Below, piece after piece: positions 1 to 7,500 of a stretch of DNA of 8,388 bases (position 1 is its first letter; every line of letters starts with the position of its first letter). The translations under genes and the position numbers were made by a program. The DNA is taken from assembly GCA_035623255.1 (NCBI GenBank), contig DASPTU010000122.1:1-8388 (forward strand), given 5' to 3'. The notes below the pieces were generated by a model that ran no database searches, was not told where the DNA came from, and saw nothing but the letters and a program-made list of their open reading frames with translations. This DNA is from JAFAGX01 sp035623255. Its GTDB lineage: Bacteria; Acidobacteriota; Terriglobia; Terriglobales; Acidobacteriaceae.

Positions 1-293
1 ATCAAGCCAAGCCCAAGGGCGTTGGCCATGGGCGGCGCTTCGAGGCGCGCCATCTCTTCCCAAAAGATCGCCTGCTGCATCAAGGTCGCACTGCGGCCGC
101 CATATTGTATTGGCCAAGAGACCGCAGCCCAGCCGCCTTCATAAAGCTTGCGTTGCCAGGCTCTGAGGTAGGGAAACGATTCCTCGAGCGGCTTCTCGCG
201 CCAGTCAGCCCAGTCTTTGGGAACGTTGGCCTCCAGCCAATTCCGGAACTCGTCCCGAAAGGCCACTTCTTCCGTTGTAAGTCTCAGGTCCAT
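1..293 (-). CDS. Acyl-CoA dehydrogenase, N-terminal fragment (3' end outside window)
   Basis: This is the first 97 codons of an FAD-dependent acyl-CoA dehydrogenase, which introduces the alpha,beta double bond in an acyl-CoA and passes electrons to electron-transfer flavoprotein. The visible part is the N-terminal helical domain. It shows the usual opening helix (TEEVAFRDEFRNWL, residues 7-20), the block GGWAAVSWPIQYGGRSAT (53-70) and the helix MQQAIFWEEMARLEAPP (72-88) leading into NALGLGL. The 'GW.A..WP..YGGR.AT..QQ.IF.EE' pattern is typical of the family, notably the subgroup used for branched, long or steroid-type acyl-CoAs. The FAD-binding and catalytic glutamate regions lie off the window, so substrate class cannot be read. 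The ATG at 293-291 follows an AGGAG ribosome site (299-303) at 5-nt spacing. It lies only 34 bp after the acyl-CoA synthetase stop, so the two are almost certainly co-transcribed. Confidence 0.93.
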   Translation of the reverse strand, partial: MDLRLTTEEVAFRDEFRNWLEANVPKDWADWREKPLEESFPYLRAWQRKLYEGGWAAVSWPIQYGGRSATLMQQAIFWEEMARLEAPPMANALGLGL

Positions 294-327
294 TTGTTCT
301 CCTGCCCTTGCACGCCGCGAACTACAG

Positions 328-2004
328 TCAACTGTTCCGAGTTGCCGATTTTGCGCCACGCCCAGACTGGTCATTCGGCTCGCCAGCCACCTGCCTGAAT
401 TCATCGGCCCCGGAATCCGGACGAATCGTTTCCCGGCCCTGCCAATATTTTTTCCGCAAATCTCGCTTCAGGATTTTTCCTGTGCCGGTTTTTGGCAGGC
501 TCTCCAGGAATTCCACCTTATGCGGACACTTGTAATGAGCCAAGCGCTGGCGGCAATGCTCGATGATCTCAATTTCACCCGCTTGCATGTTTGGCTTCAG
601 AACGACAAGGGCCTTCGGCACTTCTCCCCACATTCGGTCGGGTACTGGAATTACTGCGGCTTCGAGCACGGCCGGATGCGAAGCCAGGATCTTTTCCACT
701 TCCAGAGAGGAAATATTTTCTCCGCCGCTGACGATAATGTCCTTCTTGCGATCGACGATGAGAATGTACCCATCTTCGTTCCAGGTGGCCATGTCGCCGG
801 TGTGAAACCAGCCGCCGCGGAGCGCCTCCGCGGAAGCCTCCGGCTGCTGCCAATAGCCCTCGAGCACGCCATCGCTTCGCGTAATGATTTCGCCGATGGC
901 ATGCCCGTCGCACGGCACATCCTGGTCGTTTGCGTCGACGACGCGAAGTTCGACTCCCGGAATGGCGTAACCGGTCATTGATTGCCCAACGAAGCGCTGC
1001 TCTCCTTCCCAACAAATTCCCTGCTTCATCGGGGAGATGGACAAGACGGGCGCCGTCTCCGTCAATCCGTAGCCAGAAAAACAAGTGCAGCCCATTTTTT
1101 CTTCAACTTCGCGGACCAAGGTAGGAGACGACGCAGCGCCCCCAATGGTAATTCGCCGCAAACTGCTCAAGTCATATTTCGGACGCTCTGGACAATTCAC
1201 CAAAACAATCGCCATCGCCGGCACGAGGCTGCAATAGTTCACGCGCTCGGCTGCAATGAGTCGAAAAACCTCCACGGGGTCAAAACGCTGCATCATGACG
1301 TGCTTGCCGCCAAGAAGCGTCAAAAAATGAGCGACGCCCCAACCGTTCGCGTGAAACAGCGGGATGGTGTGAAGTTCCACCGCATCGTAATCGGTGTGCA
1401 AGGCCAATCCAGCATTGAGCGCGTGCAGGTAGATGTTTCGGTGAGTAAGCATTACGCCTTTGGGCTCGGCGCTGGTCCCACTAGTGTAAAACAGTTCGGC
1501 GAGTGTGTTTTCGTCGACGTCCATGATATTCGCGCGAAGTGGCGGCGCGCCGGAAATGAGCGCTTCGTAATCTTGCTCGATCAACCATTCTTCTTCCGCC
1601 GAGCCGTCGAGAGCGTAGAAGTCTTTCACGGTCGAAAGTTTCGAGCGAAAAGATTCCACCAATTCGATGAAGTGCCTTTGCAAAAACAGAACGCGCGCAC
1701 CGGAATCATTCAAAATGTACGCTAGCTCCTGCGGGGCCAGACGGATGTTGAGCGGCAACAAGACGGCGCCGGCCTCCAGAACTCCGTAATAGGCTTCGAG
1801 CAAGCGATGGCAGTTGGTGCTGAGAAACGCCACGCGGTCGCCCGGCTGCACGCCCGCTTTTCGCAAGGCTCCGCCGAGCCTGCTCACGCGTTCAGCAAAC
1901 TGGCTGTACGTGAAGCGTTCCTTACCGCAGACGACGGAGGTTCTTCGCGGGTACTGCTGTTCGGCGTAGCGCAGGAAACGAAGTGGGGTCAGTGGGATGT
2001 TCAT
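328..2004 (-). CDS. AMP-forming acyl-CoA synthetase (fatty-acid--CoA ligase type)
   Basis: This 558-residue ANL-superfamily ligase activates a carboxylic acid with ATP to an acyl-adenylate and then to acyl-CoA, in the cytoplasm. All core motifs are present: P-loop YTSGTSAEPKGV (173-184), IPLFHANGWG (214-223), GYGLTETAP (311-319), GWFHTGD (398-404), the hinge DRKKDIIVSGGENIS (418-432) and PKTGTGKILKRDLR (504-517), whose Lys510 is the expected adenylation lysine. The FHANGWG block resembles medium/long-chain fatty-acyl ligases (AlkK/FadD-like) more than acetyl-CoA synthetase, but the chain length accepted is not readable. The P-loop has Ser-Ala-Glu where Thr-Gly-x is more usual. After LRKKYW a polar tail of about 37 residues (522-558) continues past the normal family end. 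The ATG at 2004-2002 has a GAAGG site 9 nt upstream (2014-2018). Just ahead lies an array of ACTAG palindromes, a likely operator. Downstream is an acyl-CoA dehydrogenase, pointing to beta-oxidation of the product. Confidence 0.95.
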   Translation of the reverse strand: MNIPLTPLRFLRYAEQQYPRRTSVVCGKERFTYSQFAERVSRLGGALRKAGVQPGDRVAFLSTNCHRLLEAYYGVLEAGAVLLPLNIRLAPQELAYILNDSGARVLFLQRHFIELVESFRSKLSTVKDFYALDGSAEEEWLIEQDYEALISGAPPLRANIMDVDENTLAELFYTSGTSAEPKGVMLTHRNIYLHALNAGLALHTDYDAVELHTIPLFHANGWGVAHFLTLLGGKHVMMQRFDPVEVFRLIAAERVNYCSLVPAMAIVLVNCPERPKYDLSSLRRITIGGAASSPTLVREVEEKMGCTCFSGYGLTETAPVLSISPMKQGICWEGEQRFVGQSMTGYAIPGVELRVVDANDQDVPCDGHAIGEIITRSDGVLEGYWQQPEASAEALRGGWFHTGDMATWNEDGYILIVDRKKDIIVSGGENISSLEVEKILASHPAVLEAAVIPVPDRMWGEVPKALVVLKPNMQAGEIEIIEHCRQRLAHYKCPHKVEFLESLPKTGTGKILKRDLRKKYWQGRETIRPDSGADEFRQVAGEPNDQSGRGAKSATRNS

Positions 2005-2018
2005 CGCAAGTGGCCTTC

Positions 2019-2068
2019 ACTAGTCCAATGAAACTAGTCTAGTTTAGACTAGTCTAAATTAGACTAGG
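2019..2068. promoter_or_regulatory. Array of overlapping ACTAG palindromes, candidate operator of the acyl-CoA synthetase gene
   Basis: Four ACTAG boxes start at 2019, 2033, 2048 and 2063, i.e. spaced 14, 15 and 15 bp. They create overlapping inverted repeats: a perfect 16-bp palindrome TTTAGACTAGTCTAAA (2043-2058); AAACTAG-T-CTAGTTT (2031-2045); and CTAGTCTAA-A-TTAGACTAG (2049-2067). The two central units also form a 15-bp tandem repeat (2033-2047 and 2048-2062) matching at 13 of 15 positions. The array fills the 59-bp gap before the acyl-CoA synthetase and its last box covers the SDR stop codon. The boxes are AT-rich and lack a trailing T run, so an intrinsic terminator is unlikely. Binding by a dimeric repressor of the TetR type, common for acyl-CoA metabolism genes, is the favoured reading, but no regulator gene is in view. 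Confidence 0.6.
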
Positions 2069-2831
2069 CAGTTTGACCTCCATCCACGACCAGGACGTGC
2101 CCGGTAACATAGTCCGATGCATCCGAGGCGAGAAACACGGCCGCACCTTTCAAGTCGTGATCGTTCCCGAACCGTTGAAGCGGGATTTTCTTCAAGAATG
2201 CCTCTCTGTTCCGCTCGATAACCACTTCGGACATGTGCGTCGGGAACCACCCCGGAGCAATGGCATTCACCTGAATGTTGTAAACGCCCCATTTGCATGC
2301 CAGGTCTTTCGTGAAGGCGATGACTCCGCCTTTGCTGGCGTGATAGCCGATGGCTTGAAATTCCGGAGGCGCTCCGCGCAGACCCGCCACGGAAGCGATA
2401 TTGATGATTTTTCCGCGGCGCTGCGGCACCATGTACTTCCCCGCGGCTTGCGAGAACAAAAAAGTCCCCGTCAAATTTGTTTCCATGACTTTGTTCCAGT
2501 GCTCCAGCCGCATTTCCTCCACGGGCGCACCCCAAGATGTGCCTGCATTGTTGATCAGAATATCGATGCGCCCGAATCGCGAGATTGCCTCTCCCACGAC
2601 GGACTGAACCTGATCCGGATTCTTAACGTCGCAGCCGAGCGCCAGCGTTTCAACGCCAAGCTTTTTCAATTCTTCAGCGGCCTGCTCGCAACGCTCTTTC
2701 TTGCGCGCGCAAAGAACGAGATTTGCGCCCATTTCCGCCAGGCCCTGCGCCATCTGCCGACCGAGTCCAATCGAACCTCCGGTAACAATGGCCACGCGAC
2801 CGGACAAATCAAAAAGGTTCTTAGTGTTCAA
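2064..2831 (-). CDS. Classical SDR-family NAD(P)-dependent oxidoreductase
   Basis: This 255-residue protein is a normal-length classical short-chain dehydrogenase/reductase, a cytosolic Rossmann-fold enzyme usually tetrameric. Visible are the glycine-rich cofactor loop TGGSIGLG (17-24), the acidic residue of CDV (Asp68), NNAG (94-97), and the catalytic tetrad Asn119 (METNLTG), Ser147 (IASVAG), Tyr163 and Lys167 (YHASK). The C-terminal block ASDYVTGHVLVVDGG (238-252) is also typical. The sequence resembles the gluconate-5-dehydrogenase / 3-oxoacyl-ACP-reductase-like branch, but the substrate is not predictable. After strand beta-2 the protein reads CARKKER rather than having an Asp, which favours NADP(H). 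However, the basic residue often seen in the glycine loop is replaced by Ile21. No ATG lies in frame before Met27, which is beyond the cofactor loop, so I chose TTG at 2831-2829. The TAG stop lies inside the ACTAG-box array. The hydrolase is 119 bp upstream and the acyl-CoA ligase 59 bp downstream. Confidence 0.92.
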   Translation of the reverse strand: MNTKNLFDLSGRVAIVTGGSIGLGRQMAQGLAEMGANLVLCARKKERCEQAAEELKKLGVETLALGCDVKNPDQVQSVVGEAISRFGRIDILINNAGTSWGAPVEEMRLEHWNKVMETNLTGTFLFSQAAGKYMVPQRRGKIINIASVAGLRGAPPEFQAIGYHASKGGVIAFTKDLACKWGVYNIQVNAIAPGWFPTHMSEVVIERNREAFLKKIPLQRFGNDHDLKGAAVFLASDASDYVTGHVLVVDGGQTA

Positions 2832-2950
2832 AAAAAGTACGAACCTTCCTTTCCGGGCAGCTATGGCACAGCAACCGTTGCGCCGCCGGTGAAACTTAAA
2901 GCATTGGTCCGCTCGCGCTCAATCAGAGCTGCCAACCTCAATGTTGTTCA
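2832..2950 (-). other. 119-bp intergenic region between hydrolase and SDR
   Basis: This gap holds the SDR ribosome site. A very weak sigma70-like pair can be drawn on the minus strand: TTGAGC, 16-bp spacer, TTTAAG, roughly 2889-2916. I saw no GC-rich stem followed by a T run, so there is no clear terminator for the hydrolase gene. Readthrough into the SDR gene, or a separate weak promoter here, are both possible. Confidence 0.3.
2844..2851 (-). promoter_or_regulatory. Ribosome binding site supporting the TTG start of the SDR gene
   Basis: On the minus strand this reads AAGGAAGG and ends 12 nt before the TTG at 2831. The spacing is long for a Shine-Dalgarno site, and a run of seven T residues (plus-strand A run 2830-2836) ends in the T of the start codon. 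No ATG or GTG in the same frame lies between this site and the cofactor-binding loop. The encoded start MNTKNLFDLSGRVAIVTGG aligns with how SDR proteins normally begin, which decides the start. Confidence 0.6.
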
Positions 2951-4405
2951 TCAATGCGGACTGAACGAAAACCAATGACCGCCACACCAGAAGTCACCGT
3001 CGCAGTCTCCTTGTTCGGCGTCAAATGGACGCAGATAAGGCCTAGGCTTGAAGTCCACAAATGCCGGCGCCATGGGAACGACTCCGCCTTGTCCATTGCT
3101 GAAGATATTGAAGCCGGCACCGAGTGCGGCAGCAACGCTGTTCAGCTCCGCGACATCCTCATGGGGCCATTTCCCTGTTTCTAGACGTTGAAGCAGCGTC
3201 TCAACGGCTGTAATGGTTTCCGCAGGCGTGAACGCGCAATGGCCCGCGCGTGAGACAAACTTGCGGCGAAGAAATTGCCCGTTTCCTTCCTCATCTACCA
3301 CCTGGCGATAGGCGCTTTCGTTTTCGACGACGACAAGACCGTCGCCAGTAGTGTGCAATGTCAGGACTGGAATGTGTATCTCGCCGTTATAGATGATGTT
3401 CCGCTCAAGGTATTTGGTCGCTTCATGGTCCGCGTGGATTCGTGCAGTCTCATTCAGCATCTTGAGGTCAGCGTCGAGATCGAGCCCGGCCTGTTCGTAA
3501 AGCGCTTTTACTTCCTCGCGATCTATGGAGTGTTCAAGCTGTCTCCGATAATCCACGTCCGTATTCCACGAGGGATTGCCCTGCGCGCGGGCTTCCAGTT
3601 CGGCGCGAAACGCAAAGATAAAGGGAAAGTCGACCTGCTGTGCCCAAAGGAATTGGTTGATTTCCTGATCTGAAAAATCCGTTGCGGCAGGTTCGGGGGC
3701 CAATGGATTAAACCAGCCAGGCCCGTCATCCAGGGCGGAAACGAGCGCGAGCCTCGCCCTGCCCTGAGGCGTCGCTTGCGCAAGGGCCAGCATTTCTTTA
3801 GCGAGGTCACGATTGGCAATCGGGTTAGAGATGTTGACGATTTCCAGCCCCGAACCCGGCGCGATCAAATTCTTAAATGCAAAAGCCGAATCCAGCGCGG
3901 TGTTCCACGTGGCTACGCCGCCGGAAAGGACGCCGCACATCGGCAGAGCTGCATCAAAGCGGTCGGGATGCCGCTGAATTAGTCCCGCGGTAATCATTCC
4001 GCCGAGCGAATGTCCCCAGGCAATGGTCTGCTTCGGCACACCAACAGTTTTCGCAAAAATGTCGAGCACAGCGATTTGGTCAGGCAAAGCTTCATGGACG
4101 GCCCACCCTGTTGTGGCATAAGAAGAGCCAGCGAGTGCAAAGCCGCTCGAGAGCATAAAGAAGCGGGTCGCGGGATCGCCGACGTCCTGAGCTGGATTGG
4201 GGCTGCCGGGAACGACGTAACCATGACTATAGAGAAACAAAATGCCATTCCAGTTTGCTGGAACTTCGATCAGGTACGTGGCTCCGTCAGGCAGAGCCCC
4301 GCCGTACGTGGCAACTCCCGCCTGTGCGCGAGAGCCTCCACAGAACGTCAGCAAAAGAACCAAGACAGCGATGGAAGCGGCGAAGTATCTATTCCTTTGC
4401 CCCAT
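2951..4405 (-). CDS. Secreted alpha/beta-hydrolase of unknown substrate
   Basis: This 484-residue protein has an N-terminal signal peptide (about 1-29, hydrophobic core SIAVLVLLLTF, probable signal peptidase I site after SRAQA), so it should act in the periplasm or outside. The mature part is an alpha/beta-hydrolase: strand plus oxyanion-type HG (LFLYSHGYV, 57-63), nucleophile elbow GHSLGG (131-136, Ser133), probable acid Asp355 in HTTGDGLV, and His389 in SRAGHCAF. A lid-like helical insert lies at about 240-340. The triad is assigned from motif order, not structure. The C-terminus (450-484) carries FVDFKPRPYLRPFD and then CDGDFWC, where Cys468 and Cys474 might form a disulfide. An esterase, lipase, amidase or peptidase are all possible. 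The lipobox-like LLTFC is unlikely to be used because Phe precedes the Cys. The ATG has an AAGGAG site (4412-4417) at 6-nt spacing. It lies between the receptor and the SDR, consistent with releasing a product that is then oxidised and degraded. Confidence 0.9.
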   Translation of the reverse strand: MGQRNRYFAASIAVLVLLLTFCGGSRAQAGVATYGGALPDGATYLIEVPANWNGILFLYSHGYVVPGSPNPAQDVGDPATRFFMLSSGFALAGSSYATTGWAVHEALPDQIAVLDIFAKTVGVPKQTIAWGHSLGGMITAGLIQRHPDRFDAALPMCGVLSGGVATWNTALDSAFAFKNLIAPGSGLEIVNISNPIANRDLAKEMLALAQATPQGRARLALVSALDDGPGWFNPLAPEPAATDFSDQEINQFLWAQQVDFPFIFAFRAELEARAQGNPSWNTDVDYRRQLEHSIDREEVKALYEQAGLDLDADLKMLNETARIHADHEATKYLERNIIYNGEIHIPVLTLHTTGDGLVVVENESAYRQVVDEEGNGQFLRRKFVSRAGHCAFTPAETITAVETLLQRLETGKWPHEDVAELNSVAAALGAGFNIFSNGQGGVVPMAPAFVDFKPRPYLRPFDAEQGDCDGDFWCGGHWFSFSPH

Positions 4406-4479
4406 TTCTTTCTCCTTCGAGCTTTAATTCAATGCTTTACGCAAAAAACAAGATTCCCAACTTTCAGTGCGATTCGAAC
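4406..4479 (-). other. Remaining intergenic segment before the hydrolase
   Basis: It holds the hydrolase ribosome site (AAGGAG, 4412-4417) and an AT-rich stretch with T6 on the minus strand. A weak promoter (TTGTTT, 17-bp spacer, ATTAAA) can be drawn but falls close to the ribosome site. Nothing else is visible. Confidence 0.3.
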
Positions 4480-4537
4480 TGCAGAGGAAGTCACCCGCCC
4501 GACGGCGGGGCTCCGCCAGCAAGTGTCTTCCTCTGCA
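4480..4537 (-). terminator. 58-nt nested stem-loop just after the receptor stop codon
   Basis: An 11-bp perfect outer stem (4480-4490 with 4527-4537; TGCAGAGGAAG / CTTCCTCTGCA on the minus strand) is followed, after one A-A mismatch, by a 3-bp CAC/GTG stem. Inside are two mutually exclusive GC-rich hairpins: GGCGG-AGCC-CCGCC (4504-4517) and CCGCC-GTCG-GGCGG (4495-4508). The structure begins two bases after the TGA at 4540-4542. No T run follows directly; a T6 run (plus-strand A 4443-4448) comes about 31 nt later. It could be an mRNA-stabilising 3' hairpin, an attenuator lowering hydrolase expression relative to the receptor, or a REP-like palindromic repeat. Confidence 0.45.
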
Positions 4538-4539
4538 AA

Positions 4540-7500
4540 TCAGAAAATAATCCGCAGACCCAATTGAAACTCGCGCTTCGGAAACGCCGAAGTAAAAGCA
4601 AGCGGCGTGCTGGGAGTCGCAACGGTTCCATTCGGCAGAAGCGTCCCAGGCTTGATCCCGTGCACGCTGAAGGTTGTGAAACCCGGCTCAAAACCAAAGA
4701 CCGGGCCGACTTCGTTGTTCACACTCGCATAGTTGGTCCGGTTCGCGATGTTGAAGCCCTCAACCGTGAGTTGCAGTTTGGCTTTTTCCGCAAGCTTGTG
4801 CTGCCAACTCAAGCGCGCGTCAAAATTGTAGTAGTCGGGTCCGAGGCCGGTGTCGCGGGGCGCGCCGATCGGACGCTGATTGGTTGTGTGATTGTTGCCG
4901 TTCACCTCTCCACCAGCCAGCAAATTGAAAGGCAGTCCACTGTGGTAGGTGAAGATCGGAGCTAGCTCGAAGCCCGAGAGGATCGGGTTCTTCCACGGAC
5001 TATCAAATACTCCAGCGACGACCACCTTTTGTCGCTCATCAAATTCCGAAAGGCCACGGTCGAGGCTAAGGTTCGTCGGATCCTGCGGACCATAGTCGCT
5101 ATTGAAATCGGTCGAGGTGTCGAAGCCTTTGCTGAAGGTGTAATTCCCGAAGAGGGTGAAGGAATTGCTGAAGCGCTTCTTCACTTCGAGGATTCCACCT
5201 TCATAAAGAGCCGATGCCGCCGAGGTGTATTGGTTGTTCTGAATAATCAACGGATTCACAAAGCAGGCAAAAGGATTCGCGCAAGGATAGCCGGCTGTAA
5301 ACACGGTCTGGCCCGCGTTGGGGCCGCTGACGATGACTTCCTGGCCTCCGAGCGGATCCGCTGCGGCTGCGCAAGTCGTCTGCGGTGGCACCGGGACGCA
5401 ACCATTCCAGTTGCGGTATTCGACGGTCTTTCCGTTGGCCAGTTTCGCGGCGGTAAGCGGAGCGGGCAAAAGGTTAGTGTCGATCGCCACCGGCAGCCGA
5501 AGTGTATGCGAGTAAATGCCGTTTACGGAAATGGAGAAACCCGGGGCGAACTCGTGTTCAATTCCAATGGAAGCCTGTTGAGAATATGGCGGTTTGTAAT
5601 TGGTCGGATTGCTAAAAAGCACAGTCAGCGGCGAGAGCGGCCCGCTGTTCGACACAAAGATGCCGAATGGGGCTACGGCGGGCGGCGTAATACAAGCTGC
5701 GTTGCCTGCCGTCGGAGTCGTACACTGAATCAGGCCCTGCTTAAAGAGCCCGAGGAACACTTGCGGAGCAGTTTGCAGCGTTGGAGCGAAAGGTGTCGGG
5801 CTGATGGGGTCGACATAAATGGAAATATAGCGCGTGCAGGGACTGGTTCCCGTTCCTTGGACAACGGTCACGGGTCCGAAGCTTATCCCGCAGGTGCCGA
5901 CCACGTTGTTCACCTGGTTAGGAACCGATGGCTGGTTGCCTTTGTTTTCCACGCTACTGCGATTCTTGTTCAAAACTCCGAGGCTCAAGTCCACTTGGGG
6001 AATTTGCGTGTCGATAGGCCCATAGAAGATTCCGTAGCCGCCGCGGACCACAGTTTTATGGTTCTTGAATACGTCCCACGCAAACGAAAGACGAGGACCT
6101 ACGTCACCATAATAGGTATTGAGCGGAAGAAACTGCGAATCGATCTCGTAGCGAAGTCCATAGGTAAGTGTAAAGTTGGTGGTCATGCGCCAGGCATCCT
6201 GCCAATAGCCTGCAGTGAATGGCCTGGTATAAGCGGGATAGTCAGCGTTGCCATAGCCCTGCTGAAAAACTTGTGGCACGCCGAAATTGGCGGACTGCAA
6301 AGAATTGAGCAGGGCCGGATTCACGGATACCGGAAGACCACATGCTGTCGGGAACGTAAGGCACGGGCTTAGCAAGTCTCCCGGCAAAGAACCAAAAACA
6401 AAGCGGCCGGGCATGAAGGTGTGCGATTCCGAGTGATTGCCGCGAAGCAGTTCGGAGAAACCAAATTTCATAGAGTGATGGCCGCGCGTCATGGACAAGT
6501 TATCGGCAATTTCCGTCCGGCGCGTAATCGTGAGGTTCGGCAGGAAGATGTTCGTTCCCAGGTTGTTTGCGAAACCGAAGATCTGGATCCCCACTTCCCC
6601 TGGCTCATTCGGAATCACATTAAAGCTGTTGTAATCGAATTGAACGTGGAAGTCGTTCTGAGTGGTCGCGCTGAACTGGTGGTACCACCCGACTTGAAGG
6701 TTGTCGTCGTAATTGTGGATGGAACTCCCTGCGGAAAAACCCGTGAGGGATTGTACGTCCGGGTTTTCCTCGAGGTCATGCCCGTACCTATAACTTACAT
6801 AGAGCTGGTTGTTGTCGCTGAATCGGTGGTCGAAGCGCCCCGAAGCAAGGTATTGGCGGGTGTTGTAGCTAAAAACGCCACCATTGGATTCAAACTGGCT
6901 AACCCAGTACGCGCTTAACGGAGAAATGGCAGGATTCAGAGTTAGGGCACCGCTGAGCACCGCCGCACATATCTGCGGGGGCAAAGTGGTCATATTCGTT
7001 AAGGGAGCTGGCAACTGAGCTGCGACCGCCGCACCTACGGGACCGCTAAGGCAGGGCACTGTCGGGGCAGTCGAGGTTGCAAGTCCAGCAAGAATCGGCT
7101 GCTGCGTTGCATCGGGACGGAAGATGGAGGTGCTCGTCAGCATGGGGACGGCATTCTGCGAATTCTGCAAGAGGCCTTCGAAAGCCGCAAATAAGAACGT
7201 CTTGTCTTTCTTGATTGGGAAACCGATGGTGCCGCCATACTGATAGCGGCTGAGCGAGTTCTTGATCGGGCTACCGGTCAAATCCGCCGCGGCTGGATTG
7301 AATGTCTGGCCCGGCTGCAGTGCCTGACTAAAGGCAAACGGATCGCGCGCGTCCAGCGCGTCGTTGCGGAAATAGCTGTACAGTCCCCCATGAACATCAT
7401 TGGTCCCTGATTTCGACACGATATTGATCGATGCCCCGCTCGCGCCACCCAGGTCCGCGCCGTAGTTGCTGCGATTAACCTGGAACTCCTGCACCGCGTC

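Noticed and set aside
217..1725. Two long plus-strand open frames (254 and 247 codons) opposite the ligase and dehydrogenase genes
   Set aside because: Both are antisense to conserved motif-bearing genes and have no domain signature; they are shadow frames.
2043..2067. ACTAG palindromes as an intrinsic terminator for the SDR gene
   Set aside because: Stems are AT-rich, the repeats overlap, and no T run follows on the minus strand; an operator array fits better.
2857..2933. GGCAGCT/AGCTGCC inverted pair in the hydrolase-SDR gap
   Set aside because: Seven-base arms about 60 bp apart with no further pairing are expected by chance.
2073..2978. 301-codon plus-strand open frame opposite the SDR gene
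   Set aside because: It mirrors the SDR coding region; the SDR has all catalytic motifs while this frame has none.
2951..3135. 65-codon minus-strand frame and the plus-strand frame at 2954-3184 within the hydrolase 3' end
   Set aside because: Both overlap the hydrolase coding frame and have no family features or convincing ribosome site.
5029..6372. 447-codon plus-strand open frame opposite the receptor gene
   Set aside because: It is fully antisense to a clear receptor coding sequence, shows no recognisable domain, and is best explained by codon bias leaving the opposite strand free of stops.
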